Positions 36,449 to 45,064 of a DNA stretch of 64,000 bases are shown piece after piece; position 1 is the first letter of the stretch, and each line of letters opens with the position of its first letter. The notes below the pieces were generated by a model, which saw nothing but the letters and a program-made list of their open reading frames with translations, was not told where the DNA came from and made no database searches. This DNA is from Maribellus comscasis (GTDB taxonomy: Bacteria > Bacteroidota > Bacteroidia > Bacteroidales > Prolixibacteraceae): the NCBI RefSeq assembly GCF_009762775.1, contig NZ_CP046401.1, positions 2,170,001 to 2,234,000 of the forward strand, given 5' to 3'. A program made the translations under genes and the position numbers.

Positions 36449-37951
36449 TTAAAATTCATCCAATGCGCCAGCAACAGATGTCCATGACCAAGTAGCAAAT
36501 ACTGAAACATCTGCACCTACAGTATTTTCACCTGCAACAACTGGAGTTACATTTGCATCAGAGCCATCTAAGAAGAAATCAGTTACAGCTTTACCTTCAG
36601 GCAAAGTAACTTCGAGATTAGTGAATGAACAAGTATATTCCGTTGGAACCTGATCAAATACCTGTCCGTCGATAAGATTGAAAAAATAAATATTACTCAT
36701 ATCGACGTTGGTGTTTGCATCATTGTCAACCAACAAGTTGGCGTGCCTTTTTACTACCACTTCATCATCTTCATCAACACCATAAGTTGTTGCTTTTACC
36801 GTTCCGTTTGTAAATAAATAATTTCCTGAGACAGCAGCACCTTCCGGGCCGTCTAATTCAAAACACATATCTCCGGGAGTAATAATTACAAAATTATCAA
36901 CTGAACCTAACCATCCCTGGTCTCCGTCGAGAGCGTCGTCTCCGGTATTCCAGACGACAACATTTTTCACATCAACAGTACCTCCAAAGAATTCAACCCC
37001 ATCATCCTGATTTGCAACAATCTCAATATTTTCGATTGTAGTCCCGGAGCCTACGCCTCCTAAAGAAAGACCGTTAATTTCGTTACCTTCTCCGATGTTT
37101 GTTCCACCATGGCGGATAGAAACGTATTTAATAGTACCAGAGTTATCTTCTGGCTCTGTTCCTCCATACAAACCGTTTGAATCAGAGGGTGGTATACCTT
37201 CAATTTGTGCAGTTTCAGCATCAGCAGAAATGGGTGCTTTACCAAGTATTATTAAACCTCCCCACAATCCGTTCATTGTACTACTAAGGTTTGGACTGGC
37301 AACTTCTCCCGGCATAATTTCATCAGCAACCGAAGTAAAAATAATAGGTGAATCGGCTGTTCCTTCTGCCATCAACATAGCACCACGTGTTATCATTAAA
37401 GCAGTTGCATTTGCCTCAGCGCCGGCTTCACCTTTCACGATAACACCAGGCTCTATTGTTAAAGTAACGCCTTCCAACACAGCTATGCGGCTTTGTAGTA
37501 CATACACTTTACCGGTTTCCCAGGTAGTATTTTCTGAAATATTTGAGCTCACATATACCGTCGTTTCTTCTTCATTTACCGATAAAACAGCAGTTGCATT
37601 ATCTGACTTTTGGTTTGCATCTGTAACCGTTAAAGTAACTGATGCGGCCCCTCCTGTAGCATCTGCAGTAAATGAAACTACAACAGTACCAGTAGTAGCC
37701 CCTGATGCAGGCTCACTTGTGACATCTGCCGCCCCTCCTTGTGCTGAAGCAGATGCTGATCCATACCCACCCGGTATAGATATTGTAAATGAAACATCTA
37801 CAGACTCACCTGCATCAAGAGTTGTAGTAGATGAAGGAGCACTTACAGAAGGAGCATCAGGAATTGCCGGATCATCGTCATCATCACATGAGTTAAACAA
37901 AACGACCCCAAAAATTAGAGACATTAACAAAAGCAAATTAATTTTTTTCAT
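36449..37951 (-). CDS. Beta-helix lipoprotein with Ig-like N-terminal domain, copy 1
   Basis: 500-residue lipoprotein. Cys22 follows VVLFNS and is itself followed by five Asp, an acidic run like the surface-export signal of Bacteroidota lipoproteins. Residues about 35-130 form an Ig/PKD-like beta domain (VSFTISIPGGYGSASASAQGG-type). From about 135 a parallel beta-helix follows, with WETGKVYVLQSRIAVLEGVTLTIEPG, WGGLIILGKAPIS, IKYVSIRHGGTNIGEGNEINGLSLGG and DDGVEFFGGTVDVKNVVV. The beta-helix is clearly homologous to the lipoprotein at 42004. It precedes a TonB receptor, so it may be the surface-exposed partner of that receptor. Confidence 0.78.
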   Translation of the reverse strand: MKKINLLLLMSLIFGVVLFNSCDDDDDPAIPDAPSVSAPSSTTTLDAGESVDVSFTISIPGGYGSASASAQGGAADVTSEPASGATTGTVVVSFTADATGGAASVTLTVTDANQKSDNATAVLSVNEEETTVYVSSNISENTTWETGKVYVLQSRIAVLEGVTLTIEPGVIVKGEAGAEANATALMITRGAMLMAEGTADSPIIFTSVADEIMPGEVASPNLSSTMNGLWGGLIILGKAPISADAETAQIEGIPPSDSNGLYGGTEPEDNSGTIKYVSIRHGGTNIGEGNEINGLSLGGVGSGTTIENIEIVANQDDGVEFFGGTVDVKNVVVWNTGDDALDGDQGWLGSVDNFVIITPGDMCFELDGPEGAAVSGNYLFTNGTVKATTYGVDEDDEVVVKRHANLLVDNDANTNVDMSNIYFFNLIDGQVFDQVPTEYTCSFTNLEVTLPEGKAVTDFFLDGSDANVTPVVAGENTVGADVSVFATWSWTSVAGALDEF

Positions 37952-38074
37952 AGTTTTTAATATTAAATCGTATTAAATCATTTCTATTTCCTACAGGAGG
38001 TAAAAAGCCTTCATTACCTCCTCTGAAACAAGCTTTTTCGAGGGCGAAGCAATACCAATAATATTACATCGTGA

Positions 38075-38110
38075 TTAATATTGATTTAAGCAATTATTAC
38101 ATTTCGTTAA
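38075..38110 (-). promoter_or_regulatory. Phased TTAA array (candidate Pho box) before the beta-helix lipoprotein gene
   Basis: TTAA or TTAC begins at 38075, 38086, 38097 and 38107 (steps 11, 11, 10). On the minus strand this reads as NTAAN boxes. A TATTATTG (one mismatch to TAnnTTTG) lies about 10 bp nearer to the gene. The same 11-11-10 pattern occurs at 62515. The remainder of the 37952-38284 spacer has no gene. Confidence 0.5.
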
Positions 38111-38284
38111 CAGAATTGTAATAATTTTCAAAAGGGTTACCCCACACTGTTTTGATGGTATAATAATGGAAATAGAAATATATTCCGGTTTTATTAAAAT
38201 AACGTTTAGTTAAGATAACCCATTGAAGATTAACAATAAATTTCTGTTGGCGACAGCGTAAAATTCAAGAAGTATTGGAAAAAA

Positions 38285-40051
38285 TTATTTTTTTGCCAGT
38301 GAGAACAAAAACTCTATTCCGCCTTTGGAACGGTTCTTTACGGAAACTTCTCCTTTATGCAACTGAACGGCATTTTTTATAATTGATAATCCCAAACCGG
38401 TACCGCCGGTCTCACGGGATCTACCTCTGTCGATTCGGTAAAAACGTTCAAAAATACGTGTAAGATGTTCTTCAGGAATGCCCGGGCCCGTATCGGAATA
38501 AACGAAGTAAAAGTAACTTTCATCTTCATGGTAGTTCCTGATTAATATTTTTATTCTTCTACCTCCATATTTTATCGAATTTTCAATAAAATTCTGGAAA
38601 ATTGAAAACAAAAGCGACTCATTTCCATTTATGATTATCCCTTCTTCAACTCCATTAATAAAATCAATTTTATTATCGGAAATACGACTTGCAAAATTTT
38701 CATAAACTTCATCGATAATCCTTTTTATATCGTTTTGTTTAAATTCAAATAATTCACCGGCATCTTCAATATTATTAAGCAGTGAAACATCGTTAATAAG
38801 ATTTGTCAATCTTTCTGACTGGAGGTATGCTTTTTCCAAAAAATACCTTCTTTTCTCCTCAATAACGGGCCAGTTATCAATAATCGTTTCCAGGTAGCCC
38901 TTAATCGACGCCAACGGTGTTTTCAACTCGTGGGCAATGTTTGAAGTAAGCTGCTGCTTTAACAGTCGCCTTTTTTCCAGCCGTGTAATATCGGTAATCA
39001 TCACCTCAAAGCTTTTATCCTGAAAAACAATACTTTGCACCCTCAAATATTTTTCGTTTTTCGAAATGGTGAATTCCATGTGCGGCAGATTATCGCTTTC
39101 AAACTTAGTGTCGGCAGTCAAATTGTCTTTTAAAAATTTATTTAGTCTTTTAAATTCCTGAATCTTAAAAATCTCGTTTGGAAGTCGCACTGATTTTCTC
39201 GCAATTGTATTCGTAAACTGTATAAAATGGCTGTTTGAAAGCGTATTCTCCTTTTCCTTTGAAAAAAAAGCAATTCCTTCGTTGAGTGCATTTAAGTGGC
39301 TAAAAAGCTTTTCCTGTTCGGTTGAAAGCTCATCTTTGGTTTTTTTGAGTTTATTATAAATCTCAATTATCTGGCTGCTAATCATGCCAAGCTCATTGTC
39401 GGGAAACCGGATATCCTGTGTAAACAATTCATTTTTACCTGCCTTAATTGAAAAGTCTTCCAATTGTTTTATGGCTTGAGCAAGCCGGCCTGTAACCAAA
39501 TACAACACGAGCCCGATTATAGCAAAAATTGTGACAATAAAGAAAATAAACGCCCTTTCCGCCTTTAGAAAATTTTTGACTTCCACATTGTATACTACTG
39601 CTGTACGGATAAAATAATCGGGATAACTTTTGGCGTAATAATAATATTCCTGCAAGGTGGTTGCCGATTTCCTAATATTCGCCCCGAAACTTCCGTGCAG
39701 AGCCTTCTGAATCTCAGGTCGTTGAAGATGATTCTCCATTTCTTCGTAATCGGCAACTGAACTGTCATACAAAACAATCCCATTTTTGTCAATCACAGTA
39801 ATCCTGGTTTTAAAATGCGGAATTATACTTTTTATCTCATCAACTCTGCTGATTTTGTTTTCCTGTATCAGATGATTTTGTTCAATAAAAAGCTGTGTAA
39901 TTTCTGTTATATTGTCAAGGGTATTTTCGAGCTGGGCGATGCGGTAATTTTTTTCCCGCTGGTATTGAAAAGTAAGAATTGCAATGGTGAAAAAAACAAA
40001 TACAATTATAAAATAGAGGAATATTTCGCCACGAAAAGATTTTCTAATCAC
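38285..40051 (-). CDS. PhoR-like sensor histidine kinase
   Basis: 588 residues. Two transmembrane helices (about 10-28 and 166-187) flank a periplasmic sensor of about 135 residues. Next comes a HAMP-like linker (188-240), then a PAS-like segment (about 245-355). The HisKA box has H374 in TSNIAHELKTPLASIKGYLETI. The ATPase domain carries N in FQNFIENSIKYGG, DTGPGIPEEHLTRIFERFYR and GGTGLGLSIIKNAV. The long periplasmic part and the PAS before HisKA fit the PhoR type common in Bacteroidota. It follows the response-regulator gene by 25 bp. The phosphate signal is an inference from neighbours. Confidence 0.85.
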   Translation of the reverse strand: MIRKSFRGEIFLYFIIVFVFFTIAILTFQYQREKNYRIAQLENTLDNITEITQLFIEQNHLIQENKISRVDEIKSIIPHFKTRITVIDKNGIVLYDSSVADYEEMENHLQRPEIQKALHGSFGANIRKSATTLQEYYYYAKSYPDYFIRTAVVYNVEVKNFLKAERAFIFFIVTIFAIIGLVLYLVTGRLAQAIKQLEDFSIKAGKNELFTQDIRFPDNELGMISSQIIEIYNKLKKTKDELSTEQEKLFSHLNALNEGIAFFSKEKENTLSNSHFIQFTNTIARKSVRLPNEIFKIQEFKRLNKFLKDNLTADTKFESDNLPHMEFTISKNEKYLRVQSIVFQDKSFEVMITDITRLEKRRLLKQQLTSNIAHELKTPLASIKGYLETIIDNWPVIEEKRRYFLEKAYLQSERLTNLINDVSLLNNIEDAGELFEFKQNDIKRIIDEVYENFASRISDNKIDFINGVEEGIIINGNESLLFSIFQNFIENSIKYGGRRIKILIRNYHEDESYFYFVYSDTGPGIPEEHLTRIFERFYRIDRGRSRETGGTGLGLSIIKNAVQLHKGEVSVKNRSKGGIEFLFSLAKK

Positions 40052-40076
40052 ATCACCAGCTTAAAAGTTCTTAAAC

Positions 40077-40757
40077 CTAACTTCGGAAGCAATATCCATA
40101 TCCCGACTTGCCTTTGATTTTTGAGCCATAATCCCCTATCTTCTTACGCAATCGGGCAATATTAACATCTACATTTCTTTCAGTAACAATAACATCGTCC
40201 TGCCAAATTCGTTTCAAAATTTCTTCGCGGTTAATATACTGATCTCTGTTTTTTAACAACAACGACAAAATTTCAAACTCCTTTCTTGTCAAATTAACAT
40301 TCACTCCATCAATTGAAGTTGTTTTTTTCTTCAGGTCAATTTTTAAATCATCGTAAAGAATTTGATTCCCTGTATTTTGATTTGAAGTACCTCGCTTTAA
40401 TATTGCTTTTATTCGGGCAACAACTTCTTTAATGGAAAACGGCTTGGGGATATAATCATCGCCTCCTACATTGAATCCGGTTAATACATCGTTCTCCTCG
40501 CCTTTCGCTGTCAGGAAAATAATCGGAACCTCCAGATTTCTTTCCTTACGTATAACATTTGCAGTTTTAAACCCCGATATTCCGCCCATCATTACATCAA
40601 GTAAAATTAAATCAAACTCTTCCAACGGCTTTTTTAATGCGTCTTCGCCTGAATTGGCAATCTCTATTGAAAATCCTTCGCTTTCAAGATTAAACTGCAA
40701 TATTTCACACAAATCTTTTTCGTCGTCAACAATCAGAATTTTTTGCTCGTTTTCCAT
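40077..40757 (-). CDS. PhoB-like response regulator (OmpR family)
   Basis: 226 residues. The receiver has D11/D12, phospho-acceptor D54 (LILLDVMMGG), the Thr in FLTAKGE and a Lys in YIPKPF. The winged-helix output domain (about 130-226) includes LTRKEFEILSLLLKN, INREEILKRIWQDDV and RNVDVNIARLRKKIG. This is the PhoB/OmpR type that binds tandem 11-bp half-sites. The gene starts an operon with the kinase, divergent from the porin-like gene. A phased 11-bp array lies in the shared upstream region. Confidence 0.88.
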   Translation of the reverse strand: MENEQKILIVDDEKDLCEILQFNLESEGFSIEIANSGEDALKKPLEEFDLILLDVMMGGISGFKTANVIRKERNLEVPIIFLTAKGEENDVLTGFNVGGDDYIPKPFSIKEVVARIKAILKRGTSNQNTGNQILYDDLKIDLKKKTTSIDGVNVNLTRKEFEILSLLLKNRDQYINREEILKRIWQDDVIVTERNVDVNIARLRKKIGDYGSKIKGKSGYGYCFRS

Positions 40758-40861
40758 GATATAATTTGTCCGGTTATCCCGAATACAAAGGTAAATTAAA
40801 AAACAAAAGATCTACAGCTATTGAAAACCAGTTGACAATATCTCAAAATAGCCAATTTTAG

Positions 40862-40912
40862 CTAACATTAAGACAACGTCAAATTAACCTTCTCTTAATC
40901 TTTATTTAATCG
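40862..40912. promoter_or_regulatory. Phased TTAA array (candidate Pho box) between PhoB-like and porin-like genes
   Basis: Boxes NNAA(C/T) begin at 40862 (CTAAC), 40873 (ACAAC), 40884 (TTAAC), 40895 (TTAAT) and 40906 (TTAAT), an exact 11-bp period over five units. It lies between the divergent response-regulator and porin-like genes, so it could act on both. Confidence 0.55.
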
Positions 40913-40973
40913 GGTGTGATATTAAAAGAAGTTTATTACAATTTGATTAATAAAATATTAAAACTGAATCATA

Positions 40974-40981
40974 TATATTTG
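40974..40981 (+). promoter_or_regulatory. -7 box for the porin-like gene
   Basis: TATATTTG is a perfect TAnnTTTG box, 25 bp before the ATG at 41007 and about 60 bp downstream of the phased array. A poorer box, TACAATTTG, is nearer to the array at 40937-40945. Confidence 0.45.
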
Positions 40982-41006
40982 TGGCCAAAATTAAAACTAA
41001 ATCTGG

Positions 41007-41993
41007 ATGAAGACAAAATTGATAAGCTGTCTGTTCGTATTATTTTCTATCTCCTTATTTTCGCAAGAAGACTACACTCCTTCCGGGAAAGCCTTTGCAA
41101 CTATTTTTGCCAACTTTCACCAGGGTATAGCCGGCACCGACGAAGCTGCCTTTGAACTGGTAAGGGGATACATTGGGTACGAATACAATTTCAGCCCGGA
41201 GTTTTACGCAAAAATAAATGTCGATGTTGGTAGCCCCAACGATCTCTCTCCATACTCCAAACTCCGCCGTTACGCCTATTTCAAAAATGCCTGTTTAAGA
41301 TATACCCAGAATAAGTTGCAAATTGAATTTGGATTAATAAGCCTGAAACAATTTAAGTTGCAGGAAAAAATATGGGAAAGAAGATACTTGATGAAGACCC
41401 TTGCTGATGAATACAAACTGGGATCATCGGCTGATTTGGGTGTTAATTTTCACTACCAATTCAATGATTATATTGATGCTGATTTTACGATAATGAACGG
41501 AGAGGGATACAACAGCATTCAAATGGATGATGTATTTAAATATGGAGTTGGTTCAACCGTTGTTTTCCCAAAAAATTTTACTTCAAGGGTATTTTACGAT
41601 TTTACATATAACGAAATAAATGAATCGACTTTGCTTCTTTTTACATCATACGATTACAAAAAAAAGTGGAATATTGCCGGTGAATTTATATTCAGAAAAA
41701 ATGACGGCTGGGAAGAGAATCACGACATTTTTGGCCTGTCAATTTTTGGGAAATACAATATAACAAGCCAGTACCAGCTTTTTGCCCGATTTGATAAAAT
41801 AAATTCAAATAAGCTGGATGGAGAAACCAATCCCTGGAATCTGGCAGATGACGGGACAGCACTTGTTGCAGGAATTCAGTTCAATCCTATAAAAAATATT
41901 AAAATGGCACTAAACTACCACGATTGGTATCCCCGGGCAGCAAACATGGAAGGCCAGGCTTTTATTTTTTTAGATCTGGAAGTTAAAATGTAA
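41007..41993 (+). CDS. Porin-like outer-membrane beta-barrel protein
   Basis: 328 residues with a signal peptide (LFSISLFSQ). Alternating beta strands with aromatic girdles run throughout (FATIFANFHQG, RGYIGYEYNFSPEFYAKINVDVG, LQIEFGLISLKQF). The final strand ends in a hydrophobic pattern (FIFLDLEVKM). The layout matches the phosphate-selective porin O/P type, in a short form. It lies divergent from a PhoB-like regulator and 10 bp before a beta-helix lipoprotein, so the two are co-transcribed. Passage of phosphate or another anion is inferred from context only. Confidence 0.68.
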   Translation: MKTKLISCLFVLFSISLFSQEDYTPSGKAFATIFANFHQGIAGTDEAAFELVRGYIGYEYNFSPEFYAKINVDVGSPNDLSPYSKLRRYAYFKNACLRYTQNKLQIEFGLISLKQFKLQEKIWERRYLMKTLADEYKLGSSADLGVNFHYQFNDYIDADFTIMNGEGYNSIQMDDVFKYGVGSTVVFPKNFTSRVFYDFTYNEINESTLLLFTSYDYKKKWNIAGEFIFRKNDGWEENHDIFGLSIFGKYNITSQYQLFARFDKINSNKLDGETNPWNLADDGTALVAGIQFNPIKNIKMALNYHDWYPRAANMEGQAFIFLDLEVKM

Positions 41994-42003
41994 AAACCAA
42001 AAA

Positions 42004-43317
42004 ATGAAGTATAAAATCGTAAGCATATTGTTAATTTTTGTTGTTTTTACAGGCTGCCGAAAAAGCGATTACCTGGTGGAAGGAAGCCAACAGGTTTTAA
42101 GCGACGACGGAAGCGGAACCGGAACCGTGACCTGGACAAAAGACAATGAGTACATCCTTGAAGGATTTGTTTTTGTTAATGACGGACAAACATTAACCAT
42201 TGAAGCGGGAACAATAATCCGATTTAAACCCGGGCAGGGAGAAAATGCAAGTGCGTTGATAGTTTCCCGTGGGGGTAAGATTATTGCAAACGGAACAGCC
42301 GACGCCCCCATCATATTTACGTCAGAAGATGATGATCTGGAAGGTTCTGTTGAAAAGAGTGAAACCGGATTGTGGGGAGGTTTGATTGTTCTCGGAAATG
42401 CTCCTGTAAACATTGATGGCGGAGAGGCTTCCATTGAAGGAATTCCTTTTGCAGAGCCCCGCGGAATTTATGGTGGCGTAGATGAAACGGATAACTCGGG
42501 CGTTTTAAAATATGTTTCAATCCGGCACGGTGGAACAAATATTGGCGACGGGAATGAAATAAACGGATTAACACTGGGTGGCGTAGGAAGTGAAACCGAA
42601 ATCGATTATGTTGAAGTTATTTCGAATGAGGATGATGGTGTTGAAATTTTTGGGGGAACCGTAAATTTGAAACATGTTGTGGTCTCAGGTTGTGGCGACG
42701 ATGCTTTTGATTATGACCTGGGATGGTCAGGAAACGGGCAATTCTGGCTTGCACAGCAATCAAACTACATGGGTGACAACCTGATTGAAGCAGGGGGTGG
42801 TGTTTCTCCTGTTAATGGCTTGCCTTTTTCTTTACCCAATATTTTTAACGTTACATTAATCGGAAATGGAAATACAAGTGATGGTGCATGTGTTAACTTC
42901 AGAAACTATGCAGGCGGCACAATAGCCAATTCTGTGTTTTTAAATAAAAACCAGGGAGTTTTACTCGAAGTTACCGATTCTCAGCACGACTGTTTTTATC
43001 AGTGGCAACAAGGAAATCTGGATGTAAAAAATAATCTCTTTTATGATGTCGCTTCCTCAACCTCATCTTCTGTTTTTAAACTCACCGGAATTTATTTGCC
43101 GGAACAACAAAACGAATGGGAAAACTATTTTAATATAGCCAAAAACGGAATCTCCAATCCCCAAATCGATTGGTCAAACGGGGTATATCTTCCTGAAGAA
43201 AAAATCCAGGGCGATATATTTGAAACACCGGTTTCGTGGTTCCAGATTGTGAACTTTAAAGGCGCCTTTGGTGAAAGCAACTGGATAGAAGGTTGGACTT
43301 TGCTTACCGAACAATAG
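42004..43317 (+). CDS. Beta-helix lipoprotein, copy 2
   Basis: 437-residue lipoprotein (VVFTGC, Cys18). It lacks the Ig-like domain of its homologue at 36449 but shares the beta-helix closely: ILEGFVFVNDGQTLTIEAGT, WGGLIVLGNAPVNIDGG, LKYVSIRHGGTNIGDGNEINGLTLGG and DDGVEIFGGTVNLKHVVVSGCGDDAFDYDLGW. The acidic DDA/DDG turns are regular and could bind Ca2+. There is no acidic run after the Cys, so surface export is less certain than for copy 1. It is co-transcribed with the porin-like gene. Confidence 0.75.
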   Translation: MKYKIVSILLIFVVFTGCRKSDYLVEGSQQVLSDDGSGTGTVTWTKDNEYILEGFVFVNDGQTLTIEAGTIIRFKPGQGENASALIVSRGGKIIANGTADAPIIFTSEDDDLEGSVEKSETGLWGGLIVLGNAPVNIDGGEASIEGIPFAEPRGIYGGVDETDNSGVLKYVSIRHGGTNIGDGNEINGLTLGGVGSETEIDYVEVISNEDDGVEIFGGTVNLKHVVVSGCGDDAFDYDLGWSGNGQFWLAQQSNYMGDNLIEAGGGVSPVNGLPFSLPNIFNVTLIGNGNTSDGACVNFRNYAGGTIANSVFLNKNQGVLLEVTDSQHDCFYQWQQGNLDVKNNLFYDVASSTSSSVFKLTGIYLPEQQNEWENYFNIAKNGISNPQIDWSNGVYLPEEKIQGDIFETPVSWFQIVNFKGAFGESNWIEGWTLLTEQ

Positions 43318-43388
43318 AAAATAATTTATATCATACTCTAACATTGTGCGATAGCGGAGAAATATAAGGAGGGTTTTGCACTATCAAT

Positions 43389-44378
43389 TCAATCCCCAAT
43401 TTCGACTTTTTTTAAGAAGCTTACTAAATTGATCTCCGGCTCCAAATCCAGCTTTTTTCTTAAACGGCTGCGAAAAACTTTAACAGAATTGGGTGTACGA
43501 GAAGTAGCATTTGCAATTTCTTTCGATGACATATTGTTTACCAACATGTAACAAAGTTTTAATTCATTCGAAGAGAGATTAGGATTAATTTTTAAAAGAC
43601 GGTTAAAAAATAAATTTTCATCAGAAGTGATCTTCTCTGTATATTCCAGAACGACTTCAGGTAGTTCATAATCCAGGGTTTGCACAATCTGTTTGATGTT
43701 GTCCGAAATCTGAATATCTGATTTGGCTACCTGTACACTCAACTGTTCCAGGGCATTGTTTATTCGTTGCCGGTCTTGCTTCATTAATTCGTAGAGTTTG
43801 TTGGCTTCATCTTCTGTTTCAATCGCAATTTTTTGTGCTTTTCGTACGAGATGAATGTAAGAGTGGGTAACAAACGCAGTTCCAACCATAATTAGAGGAA
43901 CCAATACAATATTTCCCATCAAATGTACTTCTTGGGAATATAGAGTAACGAAGAGATAGGCTGCGGATAAAATTAGGCTGAATAAATATGTCCATATTAT
44001 TTTTAAGGTATATGCCGAAGTTACTACAATCACCAGCCCCAATAACATATCTACCATTATGTGATGCGAAATTTCTACCTGGTTTATTGCTCTGTAAAGC
44101 ACCGACAAAATAAGGTTGATTATTATTAAGACATAGATGACGACTAAAATTGTACTCCAGATTTTTTTATTGTAAATAAGGTAAACTGCACTGAACAACA
44201 TTACAAGTATAACCGGCAGGTTAATAAAGAACAGAAACCATAATTGATCGCTATAATAGCTAATAAGATCAAGGACAAAACCGACACCATAAAAAAATAT
44301 ACTTAGGAAGGTTACTGTATAACCAGCCTTTTGTCTTTGCGAGGCAATTTTTGGAAATACTTTTTCGGTTGCACCCAT
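43389..44378 (-). CDS. Membrane-bound LuxR-type transcriptional regulator
   Basis: 329 residues with about six transmembrane helices (20-180). A coiled cytoplasmic segment (about 185-255) follows, then a C-terminal LuxR-type helix-turn-helix: LSSNELKLCYMLVNNMSSKE followed by IANATSRTPNSVKVFRSRLR. No receiver domain is present. It is divergent from the secreted-protein array starting at 44547 and may regulate that array through the repeats at 44424-44478. DNA-binding domains fused to membrane parts of this kind are known in Bacteroidota, but the signal here is unknown. Confidence 0.8.
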   Translation of the reverse strand: MGATEKVFPKIASQRQKAGYTVTFLSIFFYGVGFVLDLISYYSDQLWFLFFINLPVILVMLFSAVYLIYNKKIWSTILVVIYVLIIINLILSVLYRAINQVEISHHIMVDMLLGLVIVVTSAYTLKIIWTYLFSLILSAAYLFVTLYSQEVHLMGNIVLVPLIMVGTAFVTHSYIHLVRKAQKIAIETEDEANKLYELMKQDRQRINNALEQLSVQVAKSDIQISDNIKQIVQTLDYELPEVVLEYTEKITSDENLFFNRLLKINPNLSSNELKLCYMLVNNMSSKEIANATSRTPNSVKVFRSRLRKKLDLEPEINLVSFLKKVEIGD

Positions 44379-44423
44379 ATGTTCAAATCTACTAAAAAAA
44401 ACAGAATCAGGGAAGAGTTGACG

Positions 44424-44478
44424 TTTTGTTAACCTATTTGAGGCTGTAGCTACATGCCTGTTATCTTTTTGTTAACCT
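44424..44478. promoter_or_regulatory. Two direct repeats flanking a palindrome before the secreted-protein array
   Basis: The 12-mer TTTTGTTAACCT occurs at 44424-44435 and 44467-44478, 43 bp apart. The perfect 10-bp palindrome TGTAGCTACA (44445-44454) lies nearly midway. The set lies between the divergent LuxR-type gene and the T9SS protein gene, so it is a candidate binding region. Confidence 0.45.
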
Positions 44479-44546
44479 CATTTTTTTCAATCCATTTGCC
44501 GCTTCTGTTAAATTTAAACACGGAATAGGACTTATAAATCAATAAT

Positions 44547-45053
44547 ATGAAATTAAATTTTACTCAAACATTTTTTTCCTGCATTGTATTATTCTTATTA
44601 ACAGGAACAGTATTTATTATTCCTGCACAGGCACAGGAAAGTGTAAACACTAGCGGTGGCGATGCTTCGGGGAGTGGTGGCTCGGTGAGTTATTCCATCG
44701 GGCAAATGGTGTATCAAACACATACCGGCACAAACGGTTCGGTAGCCGAAGGAGTACAGCAACCCTATGAAATTTTAGTAGTAACCGGTATTGACGAAGC
44801 CAAACAAATCAGCCTTTCAGTTATGGCCTATCCCAACCCGGCCATTGATTATCTTACCCTGGAAATAAATGAATTTGACCTTTCAGATTTTAGTTTCCGG
44901 ATGTACGATATGAATGGAAAACTTTTACAGTACAAAAAAGTTGCCGGCAGCCAGACAAGCATTTTTATGGGGAATCTGGTTTCTGCAAGCTATTTAGTAA
45001 AAGTTATCCGGGAGAATTCCGAAATAAAAACATTTAAAATCATAAAAAAATAA
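44547..45053 (+). CDS. T9SS sorting-domain protein, copy 1
   Basis: 168 residues with a signal peptide (PAQAQES). A short Gly/Ser-rich region (VNTSGGDASGSGGSVSYSIG, then GTNGSVAEGVQQPYEI) leads into a type A T9SS sorting domain: VMAYPNPAIDYLTLEI, FRMYDMNGKLLQ and ASYLVKVIRENSEIKTFKIIKK. It has almost no other cargo domain. It is paired with the FISUMP gene 11 bp downstream. The same two-gene pair recurs at 51895-54314, including the spacer sequence. Confidence 0.75.
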   Translation: MKLNFTQTFFSCIVLFLLTGTVFIIPAQAQESVNTSGGDASGSGGSVSYSIGQMVYQTHTGTNGSVAEGVQQPYEILVVTGIDEAKQISLSVMAYPNPAIDYLTLEINEFDLSDFSFRMYDMNGKLLQYKKVAGSQTSIFMGNLVSASYLVKVIRENSEIKTFKIIKK

Positions 45054-45064
45054 GGAGTAGTAAG

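Noticed and set aside
37095..37976. 293-codon frame on the plus strand opposite the beta-helix lipoprotein
   Set aside because: It is a shadow of a Ala/Gly/Thr-rich gene; composition is an artefact and the minus-strand gene has a signal peptide and homologue.
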